Source: Mycolicibacterium frederiksbergense (GTDB lineage Bacteria > Actinomycetota > Actinomycetes > Mycobacteriales > Mycobacteriaceae). From it: a stretch of 64,000 bases of DNA. How positions within the stretch are numbered: position 1 is the first letter of the stretch; every line of letters starts with the position of its first letter. Below, one piece after another: positions 7,670-15,645 of this stretch. Location of the stretch: NCBI RefSeq assembly GCF_012223425.1, contig NZ_CP038798.1:204344-268343 (forward strand), given 5' to 3'. Below the pieces are notes generated by a model that was not told the DNA's origin, ran no database searches, and saw only the letters and a list, made by a program, of their open reading frames with translations. The translations under genes and the position numbers were made by a program.

Positions 7670-8039
7670 AACCCTGCTAGACTTCATACTTGGCGGCAGC
7701 TGGCGATGGAAGTGGGCGATAAACTATCGGCATTAACCAGAATGCGGTCTGCTAAGCGCAAGAACTCGCACCTCCGAGCTGTCCGATCCGGAACTAGTTG
7801 GGAGTAATCCAGGAAACCTGGTATCTGTCCGATTTCTCGCCCTCCGTTCCAGAACTATCTGACAGTGACCCTTGCCCAGGTCCCTGCCCATGCACCTGCG
7901 GATCTTCGGTCGGCGTAACCATGGCGCCGACTCCGAATCCATGACTATCTGACAGCGCCGGACAGGACGATCGACTGTCCAGAACTACCTGACAGCGGCG
8001 GGCACTCCGCGCCTTCGAGGTCCAGCGTGAACCGGTTAA

Positions 8040-8056
8040 TTCGTCACTGTGACGTT
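8040..8056. promoter_or_regulatory. Second copy of the CGTCAC-N-GTGACG palindrome
   Basis: Bases 8042-8047 and 8049-8054 are perfect inverted arms around a T, matching the core of the palindrome at 7651-7669. The outer bases differ on one side. It lies immediately before the short frame at 8063-8128, so it may be a promoter-proximal operator. Confidence 0.4.
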
Positions 8057-8062
8057 ACGTAG

Positions 8063-8128
8063 GTGATGCAGCACCCGATCAACGGCTACGACACCCTGCA
8101 GATCCTCAGGCACTTCGGCAAGGTCTGA
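8063..8128 (+). other. Short reading frame that resembles the tail of a lost gene
   Basis: GTG-ATG at 8063-8068 begins a 21-codon frame (ATG at 8066: MQHPINGYDTLQILRHFGKV) ending at TGA 8126-8128. The composition is protein-like, but it is too short to classify. It could be a micro-protein under the adjacent palindrome or the 3' remnant of a deleted gene. Confidence 0.25.
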
Positions 8129-8141
8129 GCTTGACCCGCCG

Positions 8142-9239
8142 CTACTCCCCGAAGGTGTCCTTCAAGTCAACGCAGAGGTTGTTCCCGAATCGGTAGTCGA
8201 GCAGGCGTTTGCGGTGCATCTGGTGCACGGCCACCCCTGGGGAGATCCCCACCTGCCTTGCGGCGCGGACGATCTCGCTGTCCTGGCTGAGCCCCTCGAA
8301 CGGTGCGATGCCGTGTTCGCCGAACAGCGTCTCGAAGGCGAACTGGTTCGCGCCCTTCTCGGCGGCGCTGGTGCGCTTCTTCTCCGTCTTGAACTCCAGG
8401 TGCATCTCGCCCCGGGGGTCGTTGAGAACGTGACCGAGTTCGTGGAACAGAGCCCAGGTCACGAACCCGTCCTTGCCCCAGCGGCCCGTCTGCTGGATCA
8501 CCGGCACCCGCTTGTCGATCCACCGCGTCATCCCCAGCAGCGGGAAGTTCTTCGGGGGTTCGACCACTATGAAGACGACGCCGATCTCTGCGAGCTGGCC
8601 CGCGATGTCGCGGAGCATCATCTTGTCCGGCCGGGCAGCACGCGCGCGAAGCTCCGGGAGTGCGGCGCGCAGCTGTGCCTCGTCATAGTCGTACTTCCGG
8701 CCGCGTTCGAACGGCTCAGTGAGCTCAGCGGCGCGAAGCCACGTAGTCAGAGCGGTGGGTGCGACGTCGGCGCCGGACTCCTTCAACGCCGCCAGGGCGT
8801 AGTCACCCTGCGACGCGGTCTCATGGAGGTGCTCGTAGACCTCCCATGTGCCGCAGCGGTGGAACGCTAGGAAGTCGGAGACCAGGCGGCCCGGATTGGC
8901 TCGCGTCGAGGTGGTGGCACCGAGGCTCCGCAGATAGGTCGCCGCGTTCAAGTCGATGGCGTCGGCGTGCTGCGCGAGGTTCTCCTCATCGGCTATGCGG
9001 TTAAGGTCCGCGCGGTACGCGGCCTCGTACCGCAGCCACGCGTCGGCGGGTATCCCCACGACACGCTCCAGCCGCCCCGCGGTGTCCGGTGTGATCGGAG
9101 CACGTCCGTGAACGATCTCGTTGACCTGCTTGCGGCTGCAGCCGAGCATCTCGGCCACCCGTTGCTGGGAGAAGCCCTGTTCGTCGATCCACTCTTCCAG
9201 GTATTCCCCGGGGGCGACGGCGTAGTTGGTGGCGGTCAT
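8142..9239 (-). CDS. higA: HigA-type antitoxin with XRE domain and ImmA/IrrE-like peptidase domain
   Basis: The protein is 365 aa. Residues 8-70 are an XRE/HigA helix-turn-helix (PGEYLEEWIDEQGFSQQRVA, then LGCSRKQVNEIVHGRAPITP). The C-terminal part carries a zinc-peptidase motif HELGH at about residues 266-270, followed by a further Glu-rich helix, as in ImmA/IrrE proteins. Such long HigA proteins act as antitoxins and repressors whose second domain may cleave a partner. It lies 12 bases downstream of the RelE-like toxin gene on the same strand, the toxin-first order typical of higBA. Confidence 0.88.
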   Translation of the reverse strand: MTATNYAVAPGEYLEEWIDEQGFSQQRVAEMLGCSRKQVNEIVHGRAPITPDTAGRLERVVGIPADAWLRYEAAYRADLNRIADEENLAQHADAIDLNAATYLRSLGATTSTRANPGRLVSDFLAFHRCGTWEVYEHLHETASQGDYALAALKESGADVAPTALTTWLRAAELTEPFERGRKYDYDEAQLRAALPELRARAARPDKMMLRDIAGQLAEIGVVFIVVEPPKNFPLLGMTRWIDKRVPVIQQTGRWGKDGFVTWALFHELGHVLNDPRGEMHLEFKTEKKRTSAAEKGANQFAFETLFGEHGIAPFEGLSQDSEIVRAARQVGISPGVAVHQMHRKRLLDYRFGNNLCVDLKDTFGE

Positions 9240-9251
9240 TGGCTTCTCCTC

Positions 9252-9560
9252 TCAGTGGTAGTCGTCGATGTCGATCACGGTCACGGTGACCGCGTCCCAG
9301 GGCTCTACCTCGCCTTCGGGACGGATCAGCAGGCGCCAGTTCCGACTCAGGTCACCCGCCCACTTGCCCGCGTGGTCCTCATGGAGCTGGTGCCAGTTGC
9401 CCAGCGGGTCGATGGTGGCCAATTCGCCCACGTTCGTCGCTGTGCGCAGGGCATTCACCCGAAGTCGCAGCTTCGCAGCGATGTCACCACGCTTCTTCTG
9501 CATCTCCCGCTCGTCCGTGCACAGCTTCTGGAGCTTCCGGTCCTCGTAAAGCACTTCCAA
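9252..9560 (-). CDS. higB: HigB/RelE-type toxin
   Basis: The 102-aa protein reads YEDRKLQKLCTDEREMQK, then AAKLRLRVNALRTATNVGEL, then WHQLHEDHAGKWAGDLSRNWRL and an acidic C-terminus. This is the RelE/HigB fold pattern, with conserved Arg and Trp in the central strands. Family members are ribosome-associated mRNA endonucleases. The start is a TTG at 9560; GTG 9554 is the alternative. The pair order higB-higA and the 12-base gap fit an autoregulated toxin-antitoxin operon. Promoter elements are not obvious in the 40 bases upstream. Confidence 0.87.
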   Translation of the reverse strand: MEVLYEDRKLQKLCTDEREMQKKRGDIAAKLRLRVNALRTATNVGELATIDPLGNWHQLHEDHAGKWAGDLSRNWRLLIRPEGEVEPWDAVTVTVIDIDDYH

Positions 9561-9850
9561 CAGATGTCACCGATTTCGTTACAGTCTAACGCAGGCCGAC
9601 CGCGCACTATGCCGCATGTGACGAAGAAGGCCTACCGAGATTCGTCGTGCGGATGCTGCCGGAACTTCGACCTGCACCCGTGGTGCGCAGAGCGTATCGA
9701 CGGGGCGCGACAGGACCATTACGCCATGCCGCGAGTAGTCCGTTCGGGCTAATACGGCGGGCCACCTTTGCATCTCCCGATTCCGCGGCGAATGCAGCGG
9801 CAAAGGAGGACACCTCGCGGTGCATGCGGGTTTCGTCCTACCGTCGCGGC

Positions 9851-10065
9851 GTTGAACGAGGCAGCGACCAGTTGCTGACCATACCGGAAGCGATCGAGAG
9901 TTGCGCATATCCAGAACCCACTTCTTTCGCCTGAAGAGGCAGGGTGTCATCGTCGGATTCAGTTCGGGCACCGCACCCTGATTCCCGCAAGCGAAATCGG
10001 CAGACTGATCGACGAGCGGTACCGCCCCCGGCGCCGGGTAACTCCAATCATCCCAGCTCAAAGGG
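9851..10065 (+). pseudogene. Decayed excisionase/MerR-type HTH protein
   Basis: Three frames join into one recognisable excisionase-like protein. First, DQLLTIPEAIE is read at about 9866-9898. A one-base shift then gives LRISRTHFFRLKRQGVIVGF to about 9975. A second shift gives RTLIPASEIGRLIDERYRP to about 10030. This matches the helix-turn-helix plus wing of Xis-like proteins associated with integrases. Two frameshifts inactivate it. No partner integrase is adjacent, so it marks a past integration event. Confidence 0.6.
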
Positions 10066-10101
10066 CACTTTCCTTACATCAACACCCTCCGAACAGGCGA
10101 T

Positions 10102-10660
10102 TCATCGGTGGATCGAGGCTAAGTCAAGGAGCTGTTTTGGCTGCCACTGGTAGGTCGTCCACTGGGCCGGCACCCTGTTGTAGGCCTCGGTCCGCTCGAC
10201 ATCGGCGTCACCGACGTGGGTCGCGATGATCAACTGACCGCCCTGGCGCAGCGCCGCGGCGAAAGCAGCCAGAACCGTGGGCAGGATGTTGCGCGGCAGG
10301 TTGAATAGGGACCACCAGCCCAGGATTCCGCCGAGTGAAGACGGGCGGAGGTCGAGGTCGGTCGCCGAGCCGAATGTGAACGTGCAATGGGGATGCAGTC
10401 GCCGGGCGTGGTCGATCATGCGCGGTGAGAGATCGTCCTGCGACTTCGATGTCGCGCTCGGCAAGGTAGGCCGTGACCATTCGTGCCCCGCAGCCGACGT
10501 CGAGGACCGGGCCTATCGGTGCGACGGTTGTTGCGAAGGTATCGATGGCTGCTTTAAGCCAGGGATGGGTGCGGATGTCTCCGATACCCGTGGTCGTCAC
10601 CATCTCGACGTAGCTGTCGGCCACGCGGTCATACGAATCGCGAACGGTGTCGAGATCGGC
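10102..10660 (-). pseudogene. SAM-dependent methyltransferase, frameshifted
   Basis: The N-terminal part, read in one frame (VADSYVEMVTTT, then VAPIGPVLDVGCGARMVTAY), holds motif I of class I methyltransferases. The rest is in a second frame (DLSPRMIDHARRLHPHCTF, then LGGILGWWSLFNLPR and LRQGGQLIIATHVGD). The break is at about 10435-10450. Together they make a complete 180-aa fold of the kind that methylates small molecules. The start codon is unclear, near 10660. The gene ends without a clear link to its neighbours. Confidence 0.7.
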
Positions 10661-10761
10661 GGCTTGCAGACTTGATCGCGTAGCACGCAGGTGACGGTAG
10701 CGCCGGCCTCCGACAGCTGCTCCGGTTCGTCGCCTGTGATCTGAGATGACTCCGAACAGAG

Positions 10762-10800
10762 AAAGATCGGATTACCCTGGTCAGGGCAATCCGATCTTTT
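10762..10800. terminator. Strong bidirectional rho-independent terminator-like hairpin
   Basis: AAAGATCGGATT-A-CCCTG is followed by a two-base loop and the complementary CAGGG-C-AATCCGATCTTTT. The stem of about 18 pairs has one mismatch, with T-runs on both strands. It separates the decayed methyltransferase from the plus-strand gene at 10884. A weaker AAACGAGCT/AGCTCGTTT hairpin follows at about 10835-10874. Confidence 0.75.
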
Positions 10801-10883
10801 ATGCTTCTCTTCGCTTGTACTTCTGGAAGAAAAAACGAGCTTATGGTCGGCAGAGCCGGGCATGTAGCTCGTTTACGACTTAA

Positions 10884-12488
10884 ATGTACCACATGCCGAT
10901 CCAGGAACCACCGGAGTACGCCCACTTCACCGCCAGAATCATGGAGATCTGCTCCACCCGCGCTCCGTGGCACCGTCGACTCTGGCGTGCAGGAACACTG
11001 CAGGTCGGACGCGAACTCCGTGACGAAAGCGTGCGGCCCGGTACGCCGGAGTCGGCGATCGCAGACCTGAGAAAGCACTGTCGGCACAGTCTGCAGACCG
11101 ATAACGGTATCGCTGATCGCGGACAGGCTCTTGGCAATTTGGCCGGCATCAAACCCGGGCTGACGTACTCCGATCATGCCTGGGTGAGCCTGCGCGAGCA
11201 CCTCGATCGATACAACCAGGACTACCTCCAGACGTGGGCGACTGCATTCGACGCCGCACCGGATCCAGACCCTCGCCGGCGAATCGACATCGAAGGTGCC
11301 GCCCGGCGGATTACCGCTCATCTTCTCGATGCCGGGATGCACAAGAGCAGCATTTACGCGTGGCTGCGAACGATCCGTGACGATCCGTCAACCGTTCTGT
11401 CGATCGGTGACTTCTTACGCGAAGCCGACGCTCGGCTGAAAAAGCCTCTCAAGCTCTATACGTTCTGCGTTCCGGTACAAAGCTCCCCGAAGTTCGGTGG
11501 ATCGGAGCCACCACCTGGCTGGCTAACCGCCCAGCAGACAACCGCATGGAAAGCGCAACATGCCGCGAAGGCGCCTGGGGTTTCCCAGCAAGGCTCGTTT
11601 CTCATCGAGGTGTCTGCCCATGACATCAACACTGCAGCAGACCGAGCCCGTACGCGGATCTCCAACCTCGCAACCAAGCTGCAATTGGGCGCAAAAAAGC
11701 CGATCGTCCTCAACCCGAGCATGTGGTCCAAGGACAAAGGCAACGAGTTCCCCGCCCACGCAACGAACCGCGTTATCAACGTGCATGCCTTCGAACGCCT
11801 GGGACACCTGCACGACCTCGACACGGTCGACTACATCACCAACACCCTGGCGCTCGTGCAGGCAGTCCGCACCGGACCCCCGCACGTCGCCGTCGTCAAC
11901 GGCTGGGCAGCCATCGAGTCACTGATGGTCGGCCCAGCCGACGAACAGGACGTCATCGCCGCGCGACGATTCGCGTTGATTGTCGCAGCAAGCATGCTGC
12001 GCGCGGAACTGTCCTGGCTCTCACGTTCCTACGCCACCGTTCACAGTGGGCCCGCTGCCGAGAAGATGCGGGAGTGCAGCGAAAACCTCGATCGTGCCAA
12101 GCTCTTTCAACAGCACCTCCACAACAATCCGCCGTTGAATCTGAATGCGATGGACGCGCTCGCGCTGGACCGCATCCGACCTGCTTTGGCCAACCCGCGA
12201 GGCGAAATCGAGAAGATAACCGACATCCTAACCCGTGAGTTCACCCGCCTCTACCGCAAGAGGAACATGATCGTCCGCGGAGGCCAGATCCAGGAAAGCA
12301 GCTTGCACTCCCTATCTGAAACCCTCGCTCCTCTTATCGGCGCAGGTATCGATCGCGTCGTGCACGTCGGCCTGAAGTACAACGTGCGACCAATCGAACT
12401 ATCGGCCATCGCCGAGACGCGCACCCATTACCTCGCGCCCAGCACCCCCACCGACGCGGGGAAACTACTGGAACTGCTGGAGTTTTGA
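10884..12488 (+). CDS. Large hypothetical protein with a C-terminal ApeA/HEPN-like segment
   Basis: The product is 534 aa from ATG 10884; ATG 10893 is the alternative. The N-terminal 150 residues are Arg-rich and helical, the middle has alpha/beta character, and the C-terminal 100 residues are helical. The segment EFTRLYRKRNMIVRGGQIQE resembles the RN-x-I-V-H-G active-site helix of ApeA-like HEPN proteins, but Arg replaces the catalytic His. HEPN proteins are often RNases in phage defence or toxin systems. Here the missing His argues for a non-catalytic role or a divergent family. It is isolated between a strong terminator and an unrelated minus-strand gene. Assignment is tentative. Confidence 0.6.
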   Translation: MYHMPIQEPPEYAHFTARIMEICSTRAPWHRRLWRAGTLQVGRELRDESVRPGTPESAIADLRKHCRHSLQTDNGIADRGQALGNLAGIKPGLTYSDHAWVSLREHLDRYNQDYLQTWATAFDAAPDPDPRRRIDIEGAARRITAHLLDAGMHKSSIYAWLRTIRDDPSTVLSIGDFLREADARLKKPLKLYTFCVPVQSSPKFGGSEPPPGWLTAQQTTAWKAQHAAKAPGVSQQGSFLIEVSAHDINTAADRARTRISNLATKLQLGAKKPIVLNPSMWSKDKGNEFPAHATNRVINVHAFERLGHLHDLDTVDYITNTLALVQAVRTGPPHVAVVNGWAAIESLMVGPADEQDVIAARRFALIVAASMLRAELSWLSRSYATVHSGPAAEKMRECSENLDRAKLFQQHLHNNPPLNLNAMDALALDRIRPALANPRGEIEKITDILTREFTRLYRKRNMIVRGGQIQESSLHSLSETLAPLIGAGIDRVVHVGLKYNVRPIELSAIAETRTHYLAPSTPTDAGKLLELLEF

Positions 12489-12678
12489 CCCAAGCCCGCA
12501 ACACCGCGAACGGCGTCGGCGCCACCGTATTCTGCGCGAATCATCAGGGAACGCCGGGCGACCCCGACCAGCCTCACCGTCTGCGATCCAATCTCGCCCC
12601 GAGATTCCGACGCGGGCGTCACGGCGAATCGCGGCATATTGCTCGACTCGGGAGGGCTGCCTCGAGACCACCGATGCG

Positions 12679-12972
<294 letters not shown>

Positions 12973-13004
12973 TTACGGCTTGGGCGGCGCCGTCCTCGCC
13001 TGCG

Positions 13005-13474
13005 ATGGCCGTACTGAGTCGACGTACCTGGGGACTCTGGACGGGCCGATGGTGCGCTACATCGACGCGATCGAGAGCTCGAAGGGATTGCGGGTGGCTC
13101 CGCGGCTCGGACAGCTCCTACCGGCCCACTGCACCTCCACAGGCAAGGCGATGTTGGCGCAGCTGTCCACCGACGAACTTCGTTCCATCTATCCGGCGGA
13201 GGATTTGGAGATCCTCACGCCGAGGTCGATCAGCAACCGGACGGCGCTGGAAGCGGAGCTCGCCAGGGTTGCCCGCCGCGGGTTCGCCGTGACGAACGAG
13301 GAGAGCGAAGAGTCGGTCTCGGCGGTCGCGGTGGCGTTACCGGCCGACCGCACGCCGACGCTGCTTGCTGTCAACGTGTCGATGCCGTCCATCCGGCTCA
13401 ATCGTGACGAGCTTCGGAGTATCGCGGACACCCTGTCCAAGACTGTCGCCGAGGCGGTCGAGGAGCTGTTCTGA
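13005..13474 (+). pseudogene. IclR-family regulator lacking its DNA-binding domain
   Basis: The frame encodes the IclR effector-binding domain: DGRTESTYLGTLDGPMVRYI, then LGQLLPAHCTSTGKAMLAQL, and a C-terminal AVNVSMPSIRLNRDELRSIA. The N-terminal winged HTH, about 80 residues, is missing. Upstream sequence in the same frame is the antisense of atpE. The recombination junction is therefore around 12940-13005. It is probably inactive. It lies 17 bases from the convergent 3' end of the LysR gene and may be a relict regulator of the catabolic cluster. Confidence 0.75.
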
Positions 13475-13491
13475 AGCGGGAATTGGCGCTG

Positions 13492-14370
13492 CTAGACCGA
13501 ATTGCGTACGTGGCGGACGAACTCCTGCACCGGAGGGCTGAGCGCCCGATTCGCCGCCCAGTAGATCCACACCGGCGTGGCCATCTCATGATCGTCGTCG
13601 CAGAGTACTGGCCAATCGTGATCTGCCGGCTCTCCGGGGAGGTGGTCGTCGGCGACCACCGCGACCCCTAAACCGGCTCGCGCCAGCGCAACCAGGGAGG
13701 CCATGTCGTGCGATTCGTACATGATGTCTAAGATAACGCCCTCGGTGCGCAGGGCGGGCTCGAGGAGCCTGCGAGTGAGGCTATGGTCAGGCCCCACGAG
13801 AACCGATACACCAGCGAGTTCGGCCACCTTCACCTCCGAACGGTTACGCCAGGGGTGATCATCGGGCGTGACCACGGCGATGCGCGCCTGTCCGAGCAAG
13901 TGGCCTTGCAGCCGACGATCCGCAACTGGGATCGACGTCACGAAATCGGCCTCTCCAGATAGAACCCGATCGATGGGCGGAAGGCCCGGCAGGCCCTGGA
14001 TGGCGACGTGCACGTCCGGCCGCTCCATGTGGAATCCGCCGATGAGCGGGGCCAGAAACCGCAACAGGTGGGGATAGGCGCAGGCGATCGTCACGGTGCC
14101 CGCACGGCCGCGGGTGATCTCGGAGGCCAGTGATTTGATCTTGTCGGCACCTGCCAGAACCTGTTCGGTGAGCGGCAGGAGCAGCAAGCCCGCGCTGGAG
14201 ACCTTGACCCGCCGACCCGACCGTTCGAACAACGGCACCCCGAGTTCCTTTTCCAGGGACTTGACCTGGCGCCATAGTGACGGCTGCGCCGTGTCGAGCC
14301 GGTTGGAGGCGCCGAGGAACGAACCTGTCTCGACAACCTCGGCGAAGTACCTTAACTGGCGTAACTCCAT
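13492..14370 (-). CDS. LysR-family transcriptional regulator
   Basis: The 292-aa protein begins MELRQLRYFAEVVETGSFLG, followed by the recognition helix region LDTAQPSLWRQVKSLEKELG. A periplasmic-binding-protein-like effector domain covers about residues 90-290. Length and domain order are normal. It is divergent from the SDR gene at 14521, and the 150-base gap contains an ATAG-N12-CTAT dyad. It therefore most likely activates the catabolic operon 14521-18055 in response to an aromatic acid or intermediate. The inducer is not known. Confidence 0.92.
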   Translation of the reverse strand: MELRQLRYFAEVVETGSFLGASNRLDTAQPSLWRQVKSLEKELGVPLFERSGRRVKVSSAGLLLLPLTEQVLAGADKIKSLASEITRGRAGTVTIACAYPHLLRFLAPLIGGFHMERPDVHVAIQGLPGLPPIDRVLSGEADFVTSIPVADRRLQGHLLGQARIAVVTPDDHPWRNRSEVKVAELAGVSVLVGPDHSLTRRLLEPALRTEGVILDIMYESHDMASLVALARAGLGVAVVADDHLPGEPADHDWPVLCDDDHEMATPVWIYWAANRALSPPVQEFVRHVRNSV

Positions 14371-14386
14371 GAACTACTCCTGGAAT

Positions 14387-14406
14387 ATAGACTCTATCCA
14401 AACTAT
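14387..14406. promoter_or_regulatory. Candidate LysR-binding dyad in the divergent promoter region
   Basis: ATAG at 14387-14390 and CTAT at 14403-14406 form an inverted repeat with a 12-base spacer, 17 bases from the LysR start. LysR sites usually have T-N11-A dyads in this position between divergent genes. Confidence 0.35.
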
Positions 14407-14520
14407 GCAATGGACGTAAGAATACTAGGCTCGTACTGTCAACGAGGTATCCATGCCAGAAAGTGTGCAGTCGGCCATCAAACTGGCAAGCGGCTGCGCG
14501 AGGCGCCCGAGGAGCGTTGA

Positions 14521-15576
14521 ATGACAGCCAATTCGATACCCGACACCCGCACACAACAGACCCGTGGTCAACTGCTCGAGCGATCGCTGAGCAACTGGCG
14601 GGACGAGCTCGATGGCCGGGTCGCGGTCGTTACCGGTGGTGCTCGCGGTATCGGCAAGGTGATGGCCGACTGGCTGGTCCGGGCCGGGGTGAAGGTGGTG
14701 GCGCTCGACCGCACCTGGAGAGGTGCCGATGCGCACAAGCAGGGACTGGAATCGGCGCAGGGCCTGGCCATCGAGGCCGATATCACCAAGGACAGCGATC
14801 TGGACAACGCCTATGACCACGTGGTCGATCGCTATGGCGGCGTGGACATTCTGGTCAACAATGCCGCGTTGGTCTCGGAAACCCTGTTCCCGCCAATGGG
14901 CCACCGTCTGACGCTCGACACCACCGACGACGACTGGGCAGCCATGTTCGGTGTCAATGTCTTCGGTACGGTCAAGGTAACGCGACGGTTCATTAAACCG
15001 ATGCAGGAGAATGGCCGCGGCAGCATCGTCAACGTGGTGAGTAGCGGGATTCTGTCGCAGTCCAGCGGTGGCGGCTACTACGCCACGCGCCCCTACACGG
15101 CCGAGATGCCATACCAGGCGGCCAAAGCGGCAGTCACTACCTTCGGTTTCTACCTCGCGGAGGAAGTGCGGGCCGACGGTGTCGCCGTCAACTCGTTCAT
15201 GCCGGGCCACACCCGCGCATCGTGGTTCGACCACACCGCCCATGCGTACGGACAGGCCGGCCAGGTGTACTTCCAGCGCCCGGTGGTCTCCGAGCATGTT
15301 GTGCCCATCACGTTATTCCTCGCAGCGCAGGACGGCCAGCACGTCACCGGCCGGCTCTATCACGTCCCGGACTGGAATTACGACTCCGGGTACGGTGACT
15401 ATGCGTTCTGGCAAGACCACGATCTGCCGCCCGAGATGGAGCAGATGTACACCGCGCTCGAGGCCGCGACGCCCGCTTTCGGCCGAACGGGGGTGCCGCA
15501 GTTGCCTTTCGACGCTCAGATCGCGCTTTTCGTGTCTGCGATGGGGAACATGGCTCGCGACGAGGCCGGCGAGTAG
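14521..15576 (+). CDS. Short-chain dehydrogenase/reductase (351 aa)
   Basis: This NAD(P)-dependent SDR has the cofactor motif VVTGGARGIGK at about residues 37-47, NNAALVS, and the active-site pair Y-x3-K in MPYQAAKAAV. Its length is well above the usual 250 aa because of an N-terminal extension of about 30 residues, a central insertion (SSGGGYYATRPYTAEMPY) and a long C-terminus. It heads a plus-strand run with a ferredoxin reductase, a ferredoxin and another SDR. It may oxidise a cis-dihydrodiol or alcohol produced by the oxygenases in the cluster. A 23-codon frame at 14453-14524 ends in an ATGA overlap with this start and might be a leader peptide. Confidence 0.88.
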   Translation: MTANSIPDTRTQQTRGQLLERSLSNWRDELDGRVAVVTGGARGIGKVMADWLVRAGVKVVALDRTWRGADAHKQGLESAQGLAIEADITKDSDLDNAYDHVVDRYGGVDILVNNAALVSETLFPPMGHRLTLDTTDDDWAAMFGVNVFGTVKVTRRFIKPMQENGRGSIVNVVSSGILSQSSGGGYYATRPYTAEMPYQAAKAAVTTFGFYLAEEVRADGVAVNSFMPGHTRASWFDHTAHAYGQAGQVYFQRPVVSEHVVPITLFLAAQDGQHVTGRLYHVPDWNYDSGYGDYAFWQDHDLPPEMEQMYTALEAATPAFGRTGVPQLPFDAQIALFVSAMGNMARDEAGE

Positions 15577-15645
15577 TGCTGCGCATCGTCGCGATCAGCC
15601 GGCTGAAGATAGCCCGGCGACCCCCGCAACCATGGAAGGATCCCC

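Larger units (their letters stand above)
7399..8141. other. 743-bp intergenic region with repeated palindromes and IS-end-like repeats
   Basis: No convincing gene was found here. It contains two copies of a CGTCAC-N-GTGACG palindrome (7651-7669 and 8040-8056) and three copies of a 15-16 base motif resembling GACTATCTGACAG near 7851-7867, 7941-7957 and 7981-7997. The last 60 bases hold a short frame that looks like a gene tail (8063-8128). The region may be debris of one or more mobile elements. Confidence 0.5.

Noticed and set aside
14453..14524. 23-codon frame ending in an ATGA overlap with the SDR gene
   Set aside because: It could be a leader peptide, but it has a weak ribosome-binding site and no attenuation-like hairpins, so it is mentioned only with the SDR gene.
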